Shown piece after piece: positions 54,758 through 64,000 of a stretch of DNA of 64,000 nucleotides. The DNA comes from Cupriavidus sp. IDO. GTDB taxonomy: Bacteria > Pseudomonadota > Gammaproteobacteria > Burkholderiales > Burkholderiaceae. The stretch is taken from positions 62,001-126,000 of the forward strand of contig NZ_JWMA01000018.1 in assembly GCF_000812465.1 (NCBI RefSeq), read 5' to 3'. The notes beneath the pieces are model-generated. The model was not told where the DNA came from. It saw only the letters and a program-made list of their open reading frames with translations, and searched no databases. Both the position numbers and the translations under genes were made by a program. Each line of letters starts with the position of its first letter. Within the stretch, counting starts at the first letter, position 1.

Positions 54758-55714
54758 ATGTCCGCCACAACCCAGCCCGCTCCCGTCGTCTGCCTGCTCG
54801 GCCCCACCGCCTCCGGCAAGACCGCGGCCGCGCTGGCGCTCGCGCAGCAGGCACCTGTCGAGATCATCAGCCTGGATTCCGCGCTGGTCTATCGCGAGAT
54901 GGATATCGGCACCGCCAAGCCGACGCCCGATGAGCTGGCCGCCGCGCCGCACCACCTGATCGACATCATCGATCCCGCCGACAGCTACTCGGCCGCGCAA
55001 TTCGTCACCGATGCCGAGCGGCTGATCGGTGAGATTCGCCAACGGGGCCACGTGCCTCTGATCGTCGGCGGCACCATGCTGTACTACAAGGCGCTGACGC
55101 AGGGCCTGAACGACCTGCCGCAGGCCGATCCGGCGCTGCGCGCGGAGCTCGACGCGCTCGCGGCCGAGCGCGGCTGGCCGGCGCTGCACGCGATGCTGGC
55201 GGAAGTCGATCCGGTCACTGCCGCACGGCTGGCGCCCAACGATGCCCAGCGCATCCAGCGCGCGCTGGAGATCCACCGCCTGTCCGGGCAGCCCATGTCC
55301 GCGCTGCTGGCGCGGCAGGCCGACGAGCGCACCTTCACCGGCGCGGCCGACCAGCGTTACCGCGTGATCGCGCTGGAGCCGTCGGACCGCGCCGTGCTGC
55401 ACGCACGCATCGAAGCGCGCTACGACGCCATGCTCAAAGGCGGCTTCATCGAAGAGGTCGAACGGCTTCGCGCGCGTGGCGACCTGAATCCGGGTCTGCC
55501 GTCGATCCGCTGCGTAGGATACCGGCAGGTGTGGGAGTACCTGGACGGCGAGACCGGCTACGACACCATGCGCGAACGCGGGCTGGCCGCCACGCGCCAG
55601 CTTTGCAAGCGCCAGCTGACCTGGCTGCGCAGCACGCCGGAGCGGCTCGTGGTGGATTGCCTGGCGCCGGACTACGTCGCGCAGGTCGCGAGACTGGCTG
55701 ACTTGACGCACTGA
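54758..55714 (+). CDS. miaA: tRNA dimethylallyltransferase
   Basis: A 318-residue enzyme adding a dimethylallyl group to A37 of tRNAs reading UNN codons. [20 protein letters not shown] is the P-loop, [20 protein letters not shown] binds tRNA substrate, and [13 protein letters not shown] is the C-terminal signature. The ATG at 54758 is preferred over a TTG at 54752. It is 51 bp after mutL and probably in the same transcript. Confidence 0.96.
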   Translation: MSATTQPAPVVCLLGPTASGKTAAALALAQQAPVEIISLDSALVYREMDIGTAKPTPDELAAAPHHLIDIIDPADSYSAAQFVTDAERLIGEIRQRGHVPLIVGGTMLYYKALTQGLNDLPQADPALRAELDALAAERGWPALHAMLAEVDPVTAARLAPNDAQRIQRALEIHRLSGQPMSALLARQADERTFTGAADQRYRVIALEPSDRAVLHARIEARYDAMLKGGFIEEVERLRARGDLNPGLPSIRCVGYRQVWEYLDGETGYDTMRERGLAATRQLCKRQLTWLRSTPERLVVDCLAPDYVAQVARLADLTH

Positions 55715-55782
55715 TTCGGCCATCGCCAGTTTGTGACGATTAGACGATAATCGGCGTTCGTCCTTTCCTCTGCCGACGTTCC

Positions 55783-56292
55783 ATGTCTTCGTCTTCCCAC
55801 ACCTTCGCCCTGCGCGCCGCCACGGCCGCCGACAGCACCGCGCTGTTCAACCTGATCTCTGCACTGGCCGAGTACGAGAAACTGACCCACCTGGTCGAAG
55901 CCACGCCGCAGAAGATCGAGCAGGCGCTGTTCGGCCCGCGCCCGCTGGCCGAGGCCGTGCTGGTCGAAGTCGCGACCGATGCCGGCGTGCAACCCGTCGG
56001 CTTTGCCCTCTTCTTCCACAACTTCTCGACCTTCCTCGCCAAACCCGGCCTGTACCTGGAAGACCTGTACGTCGATCCAGCCTGGCGCGGTCACGGCCTT
56101 GGCAAGGCCTTGCTCAGGCATCTTGCGGCGCTGGCGGTCGAGCGCGGCTGCGGGCGTTTCGAGTGGTCGGTGCTTGACTGGAACACGCCTTCGATCGAGT
56201 TCTACAAGGCGATGGGCGCCGATGTCATGCCAGACTGGCGCATCTGCCGGGTCACGGGCGAAGCGTTGACACGGCTCGGCTCGCCGGAATAA
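55783..56292 (+). CDS. GNAT-family N-acetyltransferase
   Basis: A 169-residue GNAT. LRAATAADSTALFNLISALA opens the fold, and the acetyl-CoA loop is LEDLYVDPAWRGHGLGKALL, with the Q/RxxGxG/A pattern as RGHGLG. EWSVLDWNTPSIEFYKAMGA is typical of the spermidine/spermine- and thialysine-acetyltransferase (SAT2-like) subgroup. Substrate unproven. 68 bp after miaA, followed by a bidirectional terminator. Confidence 0.87.
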   Translation: MSSSSHTFALRAATAADSTALFNLISALAEYEKLTHLVEATPQKIEQALFGPRPLAEAVLVEVATDAGVQPVGFALFFHNFSTFLAKPGLYLEDLYVDPAWRGHGLGKALLRHLAALAVERGCGRFEWSVLDWNTPSIEFYKAMGADVMPDWRICRVTGEALTRLGSPE

Positions 56293-56307
56293 GCGGGGTT
56301 TACGGCA

Positions 56308-56345
56308 AACAAAAAAGGCACATGCCATCGCATGTGCCTTTCTTA
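56308..56345. terminator. Bidirectional terminator between the GNAT gene and purM
   Basis: AAAGGCACATGC (56314-56325) and GCATGTGCCTTT (56330-56341) form a perfect 12-bp stem with a CATC loop, flanked by A and T runs. It serves both convergent genes. Confidence 0.92.
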
Positions 56346-56380
56346 TTGGCTTGAAGCCGGCCGGTGCCGGCTCGCCGTGC

Positions 56381-57433
<1,053 letters not shown>

Positions 57434-57626
57434 GAGAACCTGCTTGTCTTTGAGGAAGTAAAGTGAGGAATCCGGCGCTCGGGCGAGCCTGTCAGGTGCG
57501 GAGGGCGGGCGCGAGTCCAGTAGAATCGCAATTTTAACGGATAGAGGCACCCGGCTTCCAGTTTCCGGCCAGATTTGCGCCAGTTCCGCGCCAGAAACCC
57601 GCCAGCGCCGCCATAGCCGCCCATTG

Positions 57627-58697
57627 ATGAACGCCCCGCTGCTGACCCAAGAGACCAAACGCGTCCTGCTCTGGATCGTCGTAGCGATCGCACTCTTCGC
57701 CGCCATCGTCGCGCTGGCGCCGGTACTCACCCCCTTCCTGTTCGCCTTCATCTTCGCCTACATCCTCAATCCGGGCGTGGACTGGATGGAGCGCCGCCGC
57801 GTGCCGCGCGCCATCGGCGTGACGCTGATGATCCTGCTGCTGACGGTGATCTGCGTCATGCTGGTACTGCTGTTTATCGCCGTGCTGCAACGGGAGATTC
57901 CCCAGGTCCGCGAACAGTTGCCGGTCCTGCTGAAAAAGCTCAATTCGGTGGTGGCGCCGCGCCTGGCCGAGTTCGGCGTACGCGTGCGCTTTGACTTCCC
58001 CGGCCTACGCAACATGCTGTCGGACCGCTTTTCCGCCAGCCCGGAAGACCTGCTGGCGGTGCTGCTGAACTACGTCAAGGTGTCCGGCACCGCGCTGATC
58101 ACGGTGGCAGGCATCGTGTTCATCGTCCCCATCGTCATGTTCTACCTGATGATGGACTGGCATATGGTGATGCGCCGGATCGAGGGCGTGGTGCCGCGGC
58201 GCTGGGTGCCAAAAGTGCGGGAACTGAGCAACGAGACCGATGCGCTGCTGTCGCAATACCTGCGCGGCCAGATCCTGGTGATGGTGATTCTGGCCGCGAT
58301 CTATTCGATCGGCCTGACCATCGCAGGCTTCGATATCGGGGTGCCGGTGGGTGTTTTTACCGGCCTGGCGGTATTTATCCCGTATATTGGCTTCGGGGTC
58401 GGCCTGGCCATGGCGATTGTCGCGGCGCTGCTGCAGTTCGGCAGCTGGTACGGACTGGCGGCGGTGGCGGTGGTGTATGGCATCGGCCAGTTCGTCGAAA
58501 GCTTCTACCTGACCCCACGGCTCGTGGGCGAGCGGATCGGGCTGCACCCGCTGGTGGTGATATTTGCCCTGCTTGCCTTTGGCCAGCTGTTTGGGTTCTT
58601 CGGCGTGCTGCTGGCGCTACCCACCTGCGCGGTGCTGCTGGTCGGCGCCAGGCAGTTGCGTCGCGTTTACCTGGCCAGCGACCTCTACCGAAAATAA
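57627..58697 (+). CDS. AI-2E family transporter (PerM-like permease)
   Basis: A 356-residue membrane protein of the AI-2E/PerM (UPF0118) family. Three N-terminal hydrophobic segments lead to a periplasmic loop of about 90 residues ([20 protein letters not shown]), then four to five more, ending in [20 protein letters not shown]. Members are proposed exporters of autoinducer-2 or Na+/H+ antiporters; the substrate here is unknown. The gene is followed by hda, an arrangement common in beta- and gamma-proteobacteria. ATG 57627 is preferred to TTG 57624. Confidence 0.88.
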   Translation: MNAPLLTQETKRVLLWIVVAIALFAAIVALAPVLTPFLFAFIFAYILNPGVDWMERRRVPRAIGVTLMILLLTVICVMLVLLFIAVLQREIPQVREQLPVLLKKLNSVVAPRLAEFGVRVRFDFPGLRNMLSDRFSASPEDLLAVLLNYVKVSGTALITVAGIVFIVPIVMFYLMMDWHMVMRRIEGVVPRRWVPKVRELSNETDALLSQYLRGQILVMVILAAIYSIGLTIAGFDIGVPVGVFTGLAVFIPYIGFGVGLAMAIVAALLQFGSWYGLAAVAVVYGIGQFVESFYLTPRLVGERIGLHPLVVIFALLAFGQLFGFFGVLLALPTCAVLLVGARQLRRVYLASDLYRK

Positions 58698-58774
58698 GCG
58701 AAAATAACCGGTTGTCTGCGCCCCGAGCCAGGCGCAAGCGACCGAAAAGCCACCCCGCAAGTTAGCCAACCGTC

Positions 58775-59482
58775 ATGTCCCCGCGTCCCAAGCAACTATC
58801 GCTCGAGCTTGGCAGCCCACCGCCTTCGACCTTCGAGAACTTCGTCGTCGCGTCGAACCGCGAGCCGGTGCAGCGCCTGCGCGACCTACCCGCCGCCGTG
58901 GCGCAGGAGCGCGCCACCGACCGGCTGGTCTACCTCTGGGGCGAAGTGGGCTGCGGCCGTACCCACCTGCTGCACGCAGTATGCGAAGCGACCCCGCAGA
59001 CCGGCATCAACTGCCGCTACCTGAGCCCGCACCACCCGCTGTCCGATTTCCTGTTCGACCCGTCCTGCCAGCTCTACACGGTGGACGACGTCGAATTGCT
59101 CGACGAGGCCCGCCAGATCGCGGTGTTCTCGCTGTATAACGAGGTCCGGGCCCACGTGCGCACGGCGTTGGTCGTGGCCGGCGGCATGGCGCCGCGCGCG
59201 ATGCCCGTGCGCGAGGACCTGCGCACCCGCCTAGGATGGGGCCTGGTGTACCAGGTCGCCCCGCTGTCCGACGAAGACAAGATGGCGGCCGTGCTGCAGG
59301 CGGCGCGCGAACGCGGGCTGCAGCTTTCGCCCGAGATCGCGCACTGGCTGGTGACCCGCCACTACCGCGACATGCCGAGCCTGATGGCCCTGCTTGACGC
59401 ACTCGACACCTACTCGCTGGAACGCAAACGGCCGGTGACCCTGCCGCTGCTGCGCGAAATGTTCGCGGAATTCCGGGACTGA
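58775..59482 (+). CDS. hda: DnaA regulatory inactivator Hda
   Basis: A 235-residue DnaA-like AAA protein that with the beta clamp stimulates ATP hydrolysis by DnaA after initiation. A clamp-binding QLSLEL motif is at residues 7-12. The P-loop reads GEVGCGRTHLLHA, with Arg replacing the usual Lys, as is normal in Hda. VDDVELLDEARQIAVFSLYN and LRTRLGWGLVYQVAPLSDED follow. It lies 77 bp after the PerM-like gene and is followed by a HAD phosphatase. Confidence 0.92.
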   Translation: MSPRPKQLSLELGSPPPSTFENFVVASNREPVQRLRDLPAAVAQERATDRLVYLWGEVGCGRTHLLHAVCEATPQTGINCRYLSPHHPLSDFLFDPSCQLYTVDDVELLDEARQIAVFSLYNEVRAHVRTALVVAGGMAPRAMPVREDLRTRLGWGLVYQVAPLSDEDKMAAVLQAARERGLQLSPEIAHWLVTRHYRDMPSLMALLDALDTYSLERKRPVTLPLLREMFAEFRD

Positions 59483-59548
59483 TCCCGTGAAACCGCCACG
59501 GCCGGGCACATGGCGCCCACGTCACCGACCGGCCAACTCCCCTTAAGG

Positions 59549-59554
59549 TAAAAT
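59549..59554 (+). promoter_or_regulatory. -10 box 8 bp upstream of the HAD phosphatase
   Basis: TAAAAT (59549-59554) is followed by CGCCGCCC and the ATG at 59563. The +1 would be within 2 bp of the start codon. The string from the -10 box onward closely resembles that of mutL. Confidence 0.5.
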
Positions 59555-59562
59555 CGCCGCCC

Positions 59563-60237
59563 ATGAATCTGGCACTCTTTGATCTCGACCACACCCTGAT
59601 CCCGACCGACAGCGACCACGAATGGGGGCGCTTCCTGGTCCGCCTGGGCGTTGTCGACGAGGAAATCTACCGCCGCAAGAACGACGAGTTCTACGGCCAC
59701 TACAAGGCCGGCACCTTGGATATCCAGGCCTTCCTGCGCTTCGCGCTGGCACCGCTGGCCGCCAATCCGCGCGACCGCCTGGACGAGATGCGCGCCCGCT
59801 TCATGCATGAGGTGATCGACCCGGTCATCACCCCGCAGGCCCGCGCACTGGTCTGCAAGCACCTGGAGGCCGGCGACCTGTGCGCCGTGGTCACCGCCAC
59901 CAACAGCTTCGTCACCGCGCCGATCGCGGCGGCCTTCGGCATCAAGCACCTGATCGCCACCGAGCCCGCCACCGTCGACGGCAAGCCGGAAAGCCAGTTC
60001 ACCGGCGAAGTCGATGGCATGCCAAGCTTCCGCGAGGGCAAGATCACCCGCGTCGACGCATGGCTCAAGAGCCAGGGCGCGCAGTGGGAAAACTTCGAGA
60101 CCACCACCTTCTACAGCGATTCGGCCAACGACCTGCCCCTGCTGGAAAAAGTCAGCGAGCCGATCGCCACCAACCCGGACGATCGCCTGCGCCATCACGC
60201 CGCCGCGGCCGGCTGGCGCATCATGGATCTGTTCTGA
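59563..60237 (+). CDS. HAD-superfamily (IB) phosphatase, SerB-like
   Basis: A 224-residue HAD hydrolase. Motif I is LALFDLDHTLIPTDSD with nucleophile D7 and D9; motif II is VVTATNSF; motif III includes the Lys near GKITRVDAWLKSQ; motif IV is YSDSANDLPLLEKV. It belongs to the subfamily IB group (PSPase-like), which in this family includes phosphoserine and histidinol-phosphate phosphatases. Substrate is not defined. No Shine-Dalgarno sequence; a -10 box is 8 bp upstream. pcnB starts 1 bp after its stop. Confidence 0.88.
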   Translation: MNLALFDLDHTLIPTDSDHEWGRFLVRLGVVDEEIYRRKNDEFYGHYKAGTLDIQAFLRFALAPLAANPRDRLDEMRARFMHEVIDPVITPQARALVCKHLEAGDLCAVVTATNSFVTAPIAAAFGIKHLIATEPATVDGKPESQFTGEVDGMPSFREGKITRVDAWLKSQGAQWENFETTTFYSDSANDLPLLEKVSEPIATNPDDRLRHHAAAAGWRIMDLF

Positions 60238-60238
60238 C

Positions 60239-61744
60239 GTGATAAAAAAACTCATCAACCGGCTGCTGGGCAAACCCGGCCCGAAGCAGCGGCGTATCGG
60301 CCGCGCCCATACGCCGCGCATCGTTACCGTCGACGAACATCGCATCGATCCGACGCTGCTTTCGCGCAATGCCGTAAAGGTCACTTCCACACTGCAACAG
60401 GCCGGCTACCAGGCCTTTATCGTGGGCGGCGCCGTTCGCGACCTGCTGCTGGGCATCAAGCCCAAGGATTTCGACGTCGCCACCAACGCCACCCCGGACC
60501 AGGTGCAGGCGCTGTTCCGCCGTTCGCGCATCATCGGGCGGCGTTTCCAGATCGTGCACGTGACGTTCTACGGCGGGCGCGAACAGGAAATCATCGAAGT
60601 CTCGACCTTCCGCGCGCTGGTGGATGCCATTGCCAGCGAAACGCTGCCGGAAGGCCGCCGCATGAAGCGTGCCGAGCTGGATACGAAGACGCACGCGATC
60701 GACGCCTCGGGCCGCGTGCTGCGCGACAATGTGTGGGGCTCGCAGGCCGAGGACGCGGAACGCCGCGACTTCACCATCAATGCGATGTACTACGATCCGG
60801 CCGCGCAGACCGTGCATGACTACCATCACGGCATGGAAGACATCCGCGCCCGCACGCTGCGCATGATCGGCGACCCGGTCACGCGCTACCGCGAGGACCC
60901 GGTGCGCATGCTGCGCGTGGTGCGCTTCGCGGCCAAGACCGGCTTCGACATCGACGAGGCCACGCGCCAGCCGATCGCCGGGCTCGCGTCGCTGATCCAC
61001 AACGTGCCGAGCGCGCGCCTGTTCGACGAAATGCTCAAGCTGCTGATGTCGGGCCACGCCTGGGCATCGCTGCAGGAACTGCGCAAGGCCGGCCTGCACA
61101 AGGGCCTGCTGCCGCTGCTGGACGTGGCGCTCGAGCAGCCGATGGGCGAGCGCTTCGTGCAGCTGGCGCTGGACAACACCGATCGCCGCGTCCAGGCCGG
61201 CAAGCCGGTATCGCCCGGCTTCCTGTTTGCCGCGCTGCTGTGGCACCACGTCCTGCAGCGCTGGAGCAAGCTGCGCGAGGAAGGCGAGCACGCCATCGCC
61301 GCGCTCAATACGGCCATGGATATGGTGCTGGAACGGCAGACCGGCCAGCTGGCGATCCAGCGCCGCTTTGTCACGGACATGCGCGATATCTGGGGCATGC
61401 AGCCGCGTTTCGAGAAGCGCGTGGGCCGCATGCCGTTCCGCCTGCTGGAGTCGCCGCGTTTCCGCGCCGGCTTCGACTTCCTGCATCTGCGCTGCCAGTC
61501 GGGCGAGCTGCCGGCGGAGCTGGCCGAATGGTGGCAGGCGTTCCAGGATGCGGCGCCGGACCAGCGCGAAGACCTGATCGATTCGCTGCGCGCCGCGCGC
61601 GGCCCGGCGGCCGATGGCGAGGCACCGGCGCGCAAGAAGCGCCGCCGGCGCAGTCCGCGGAAATCGGATAAAGTGTCCTCCCGGAGCGACACGGACGCTG
61701 GACAGGATGCAAATCCCGGCCGCGGCCAGCCGGAGGATTCGTAA
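60239..61744 (+). CDS. pcnB: Poly(A) polymerase I
   Basis: A 501-residue bacterial poly(A) polymerase that tags RNA 3' ends for decay. The nucleotidyltransferase domain has FIVGGAVRDLLLGIKPKDFD and VATNATPDQV, and EDPVRMLRVVRFAAKTGFDI is the RNA-binding core. A Lys/Arg-rich tail (ARKKRRRRSPRKSDK) is typical of PcnB and separates it from CCA-adding enzymes. The start is GTG 60239, one base after the HAD stop, reading M-I-K-K-L-I-N-R. The stop abuts the folK ATG. Confidence 0.93.
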   Translation: MIKKLINRLLGKPGPKQRRIGRAHTPRIVTVDEHRIDPTLLSRNAVKVTSTLQQAGYQAFIVGGAVRDLLLGIKPKDFDVATNATPDQVQALFRRSRIIGRRFQIVHVTFYGGREQEIIEVSTFRALVDAIASETLPEGRRMKRAELDTKTHAIDASGRVLRDNVWGSQAEDAERRDFTINAMYYDPAAQTVHDYHHGMEDIRARTLRMIGDPVTRYREDPVRMLRVVRFAAKTGFDIDEATRQPIAGLASLIHNVPSARLFDEMLKLLMSGHAWASLQELRKAGLHKGLLPLLDVALEQPMGERFVQLALDNTDRRVQAGKPVSPGFLFAALLWHHVLQRWSKLREEGEHAIAALNTAMDMVLERQTGQLAIQRRFVTDMRDIWGMQPRFEKRVGRMPFRLLESPRFRAGFDFLHLRCQSGELPAELAEWWQAFQDAAPDQREDLIDSLRAARGPAADGEAPARKKRRRRSPRKSDKVSSRSDTDAGQDANPGRGQPEDS

Positions 61745-62272
61745 ATGACACTTGCCTTTATCGGCATCGGCGCCAACCTGGGCGATGCCAGCCAGGCGCT
61801 CAAGGACGCGATCGTGTGCCTGGCCCAGCAGGTCGGCATCACGGTGCTGGCGCGCTCCTCGATGTACCGTACGGCGCCTGTCGATGCCACCGGCGACGAC
61901 TATTACAACGCGGTGGTCAAGGTGCAGACCTCGTTCACCGCCGCGCAGCTGCTGCGCATCTGCCACCACATCGAAGACCAGTTCGGCCGGGAGCGTCCCT
62001 TTCGCAACGCGCCGCGCACGCTGGACCTCGACCTGCTGGTATTCGGCAACGAACAGCACACCGCAGACAATCTGACCGTGCCGCACCCGCGCGTGACGGC
62101 ACGTGCCTTCACGCTGGTGCCGCTGCTCGAGCTCGATCCGGAACTGGTGATCCCCGGCTTCGGCCGCGCCGCCGACCATCTGCCGGGCGTGGAGGACCAG
62201 CGGATCGAGAAGATCTCCACCTGCAAATGCCTGCGCCTGTCGTCCGCCGGCGACGCTGGCGCTGCCGGCTGA
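61745..62272 (+). CDS. folK: 2-amino-4-hydroxy-6-hydroxymethyldihydropteridine pyrophosphokinase
   Basis: A 175-residue HPPK of folate synthesis. LAFIGIGANLGDASQALKDA binds the pterin, and RNAPRTLDLDLLVFG is the family signature with the metal-binding aspartates. GGAGG in the end of pcnB serves as ribosome-binding site 8 nt before the ATG. The pcnB-folK-(kinase)-panB order is conserved in proteobacteria. Confidence 0.95.
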   Translation: MTLAFIGIGANLGDASQALKDAIVCLAQQVGITVLARSSMYRTAPVDATGDDYYNAVVKVQTSFTAAQLLRICHHIEDQFGRERPFRNAPRTLDLDLLVFGNEQHTADNLTVPHPRVTARAFTLVPLLELDPELVIPGFGRAADHLPGVEDQRIEKISTCKCLRLSSAGDAGAAG

Positions 62273-62321
62273 ACACCACAGGCGCGCGCTCGCTGCACCG
62301 CCGCTGAACCGCCCGATCGCC

Positions 62322-62963
62322 ATGCTCGAACACCTGCGCCGCATCGTGGTTGAAGGCCCCGTCGGGTCCGGCAAGACCGCGCTGGCCCAGCGGCTGGCTC
62401 ATACGCTGCACACGGCAGAACTGCCTGACGGCGCACGCAACAATCCGTTCCTGGAACGTTTCTATCGCGAGCCGGCGCGCTACGCGCTGCCGATGCAGCT
62501 CCATTGCCTCAACCAGCGCGCCGACCAGCTGCAGCAGTGGCAGAACGCCCTGCTGGCCGGCCAGCGCATGGTGAGCAATTTCCTCTTTGCGAAGGACCGT
62601 CTCTACGCCGCGCTGACGCTGCCCGAGGACGAACTGGCCATTTATGACGCCATCGCCGCCAGGCTGAAGCTGCCGCCGCAGCGCACGGACCTGGTGATCA
62701 TGCTGCAGGCCACGCCTTCCCTGCTGCGCGAGCGCATCGCCCGGCGCGGCGACCCGGCCGAGGCCGGCATCGACGAAAACTACCTGCAACGGCTGACCGA
62801 TGCCTACGGTGAGCTGTTCCACCGCTACGACGAAGCACCCGTGCTGATCGTGGACACCGCCCACTTCAATCCGGTGGACAACGACGGCGATTTCCGTACA
62901 CTACTGTCGCGCATCGAAAACATGCGCGGCCGCAAGGCCTTTCTCAATCTCGCTGCGCCCTGA
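62322..62963 (+). CDS. Deoxynucleoside kinase family protein (dNK/dGK-like)
   Basis: A 213-residue P-loop kinase of the deoxyadenosine/deoxyguanosine kinase family. RIVVEGPVGSGKTALAQRLA is Walker A, FLFAKDRLYAAL is the DR(Y/F)-like motif, and RIARRGDPAEAGIDENYLQR the lid. It would phosphorylate salvaged deoxynucleosides; the base preference is not visible. Its place between folK and panB is a recurrent one in beta-proteobacteria, but no biochemical link to folate or pantothenate is evident. Confidence 0.88.
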   Translation: MLEHLRRIVVEGPVGSGKTALAQRLAHTLHTAELPDGARNNPFLERFYREPARYALPMQLHCLNQRADQLQQWQNALLAGQRMVSNFLFAKDRLYAALTLPEDELAIYDAIAARLKLPPQRTDLVIMLQATPSLLRERIARRGDPAEAGIDENYLQRLTDAYGELFHRYDEAPVLIVDTAHFNPVDNDGDFRTLLSRIENMRGRKAFLNLAAP

Positions 62964-63112
62964 CAGGCCCCGCCTGGCAGACATACACAATAACGACAGC
63001 AGTTGTTGCCGCGCAGGGGGCCTCCCGGCCCGGCATCCGCGTGCGCGACGCGCCCCGGGTCCGCACCGGCCGCTCCCGGCGCCGCCAACAGCCGTCATAG
63101 ACGGGCACCGCC

Positions 63113-63934
63113 ATGAGCTACCTCCTCGATCCCTCCCGCAAGACCGTCACGATCCCCAGGCTGCAGGCCATGCGCGCCGCCGACGAAAAGATCGTGATGC
63201 TGACCGCCTACGACTCCAGCTTCGCCGCGCTGCTCGACTATTGCGGCGTGGAAGTGATCCTGGTCGGCGACTCGCTCGGCAATGTGATGCAGGGCCAGCA
63301 GACCACGCTGCCGGTCACGCTGGAACAGATGGCCTATCACACCGAATGCGTGGCCCGCGGCAACCAGACCGCGCTGGTGATGGCGGACCTGCCGTTCGGC
63401 ACCTACCCCACGCCGGAAACCGCCTTTACCAGCGCCGTTACGCTGATGAAGGCCGGCGCGCAGATGGTCAAGCTCGAAGGCGGCGACTGGCTCGCGCCCA
63501 TCGTCAAGTTCCTGGTCGAGCGCAGCATTCCGGTATGCGCGCACATTGGCCTCACGCCGCAGTCGGTCCACGCGCTGGGCGGCTTCAAGGTGCAGGGCAA
63601 GACCGGCGAAAGCGCGGCGCAGCTCAAGCGCGACGCGCTCGCGCTGCAGGCCGCCGGCGCGCAGGTGGTGCTGATGGAAGCCGTGCCGGCAACGCTGGCC
63701 GGCGAGATCACGCAACTGCTGACGGTCCCCACCATCGGCATCGGCGCTGGCGTGGACTGCTCCGGCCAGGTGCTGGTGCTGCAGGACATGCTCAACGTCT
63801 ATCCCGGCCGCAAGGCCAAGTTCGTGCGCAACTTCATGGAAGGCCAGACCTCGATCGAGGGCGCCGTACGCGCGTACGTCGCCGCGGTGAAGGACCGCAG
63901 CTTCCCGGCCGCCGAGCACACCTTCTCGGCCTGA
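63113..63934 (+). CDS. panB: 3-methyl-2-oxobutanoate hydroxymethyltransferase
   Basis: A 273-residue ketopantoate hydroxymethyltransferase, first step of pantothenate synthesis, using 5,10-methylene-[23 protein letters not shown] and [20 protein letters not shown] (metal Asp) lie at the start, [10 protein letters not shown] binds substrate, and [20 protein letters not shown] and [20 protein letters not shown] follow. It depends on folate, whose gene folK is just upstream, and feeds CoaBC encoded at 33 kb. 149 bp of GC-rich sequence separates it from the kinase gene. Confidence 0.97.
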   Translation: MSYLLDPSRKTVTIPRLQAMRAADEKIVMLTAYDSSFAALLDYCGVEVILVGDSLGNVMQGQQTTLPVTLEQMAYHTECVARGNQTALVMADLPFGTYPTPETAFTSAVTLMKAGAQMVKLEGGDWLAPIVKFLVERSIPVCAHIGLTPQSVHALGGFKVQGKTGESAAQLKRDALALQAAGAQVVLMEAVPATLAGEITQLLTVPTIGIGAGVDCSGQVLVLQDMLNVYPGRKAKFVRNFMEGQTSIEGAVRAYVAAVKDRSFPAAEHTFSA

Positions 63935-63940
63935 CCGCCG

Positions 63941-64000
63941 GTGGAGATCGGAACCGCCACCGCCGAAGCCTTCCGCCTGCTCGCCAGCGGCGACGCCGCG
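63941..64000 (+). CDS. 5' end of an unidentified gene running off the right edge
   Basis: A GTG at 63941, 6 bp after the panB stop, opens a frame reading M-E-I-G-T-A-T-A-E-A-F-R-L-L to the window edge. No Shine-Dalgarno sequence is seen. The sequence resembles the N-terminus of ABC-transporter permeases of the tungstate type, but 20 residues are not enough to say. Confidence 0.4.
   Translation, partial: MEIGTATAEAFRLLASGDAA

Noticed and set aside
60221..62374. 717-codon minus-strand frame across pcnB and folK
   Set aside because: Antisense shadow; the plus strand encodes PcnB and FolK with intact motifs.

Overview
The window is a continuous stretch of high-GC chromosome from a beta-proteobacterium of the family Burkholderiaceae. 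Cupriavidus or a close Ralstonia relative fits best, judging from the protein sequences, the gene neighbourhoods (nadB facing nadC-nadA, ribF-ileS-lspA-coaBC, clpS-clpA, rpmB-rpmG after radC) and a lone Bug-type solute-binding protein. I cannot fix the species from sequence alone. I see no rRNA, tRNA, CRISPR array, prophage or insertion sequence. This is mostly core genome with a few accessory operons.

Layout. 1-3750: a HutC-type GntR repressor with a NitT/TauT-class ABC transporter and three TGTA-N2-TACA-like operators, one inside the transporter promoter. 3.8-7.3 kb: an SDR-like protein and a 2Fe-2S flavin reductase with start codons 9 bp apart, then argD behind a 21-codon Arg-rich leader and a terminator. 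7.4-12.7 kb: a complete branched-chain amino acid transporter (livK-H-M-G-F) with a palindromic repeat element in its 3' region. 13.2-16.2 kb: ispH, an FKBP isomerase, radC broken by two frameshifts, rpmB-rpmG. 16.3-20.1 kb: NAD biosynthesis (nadB versus nadC-nadA). 20.1-25.3 kb: fatty acid desaturase, MscS channel, rsmB-like methyltransferase, purN. 25.5-28.0 kb: a NarL-type response regulator converging on a hybrid histidine kinase. 28.3-35.7 kb: ribF, ileS, lspA, coaBC, an LLM oxidoreductase, dut. 35.7-41.8 kb: a VOC protein/Bug-protein operon, clpS-clpA, a cold-shock protein, a second VOC protein. 41.9-49.2 kb: icd, rluE, a small Ala/Lys-rich exported protein, a DUF192 protein, yajQ, murB, ppnP, argF, a DUF3579 protein, rpsT. 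49.3-64 kb: murJ, a SirB1-like protein, DedA, mutL, miaA, a GNAT, purM, a PerM-like permease, hda, a HAD phosphatase, pcnB, folK, a deoxynucleoside kinase, panB, and the edge of another gene.

The most interesting signal is that both arginine-biosynthesis genes here, argD and argF, appear to be preceded by short leader peptides that contain Arg codons, next to terminator-like hairpins. At argD a sigma70-like promoter fires directly on the leader ATG, the leader has 5 Arg in 21 codons, and a segment of the leader can pair with the terminator as an antiterminator. At argF a 15-codon leader with two CGA codons lies over the 5' arm of a large hairpin that ends in a U-rich tail at the argF start codon. 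Together they suggest ribosome-mediated arginine attenuation; I do not know of this being described in this group. Other points of note are -10 boxes placed 6-8 bp upstream of start codons (mutL, purN, a HAD phosphatase), suggesting leaderless mRNAs, and a shared TCTTATATAAGA palindrome upstream of icd and of the DUF3579 gene.
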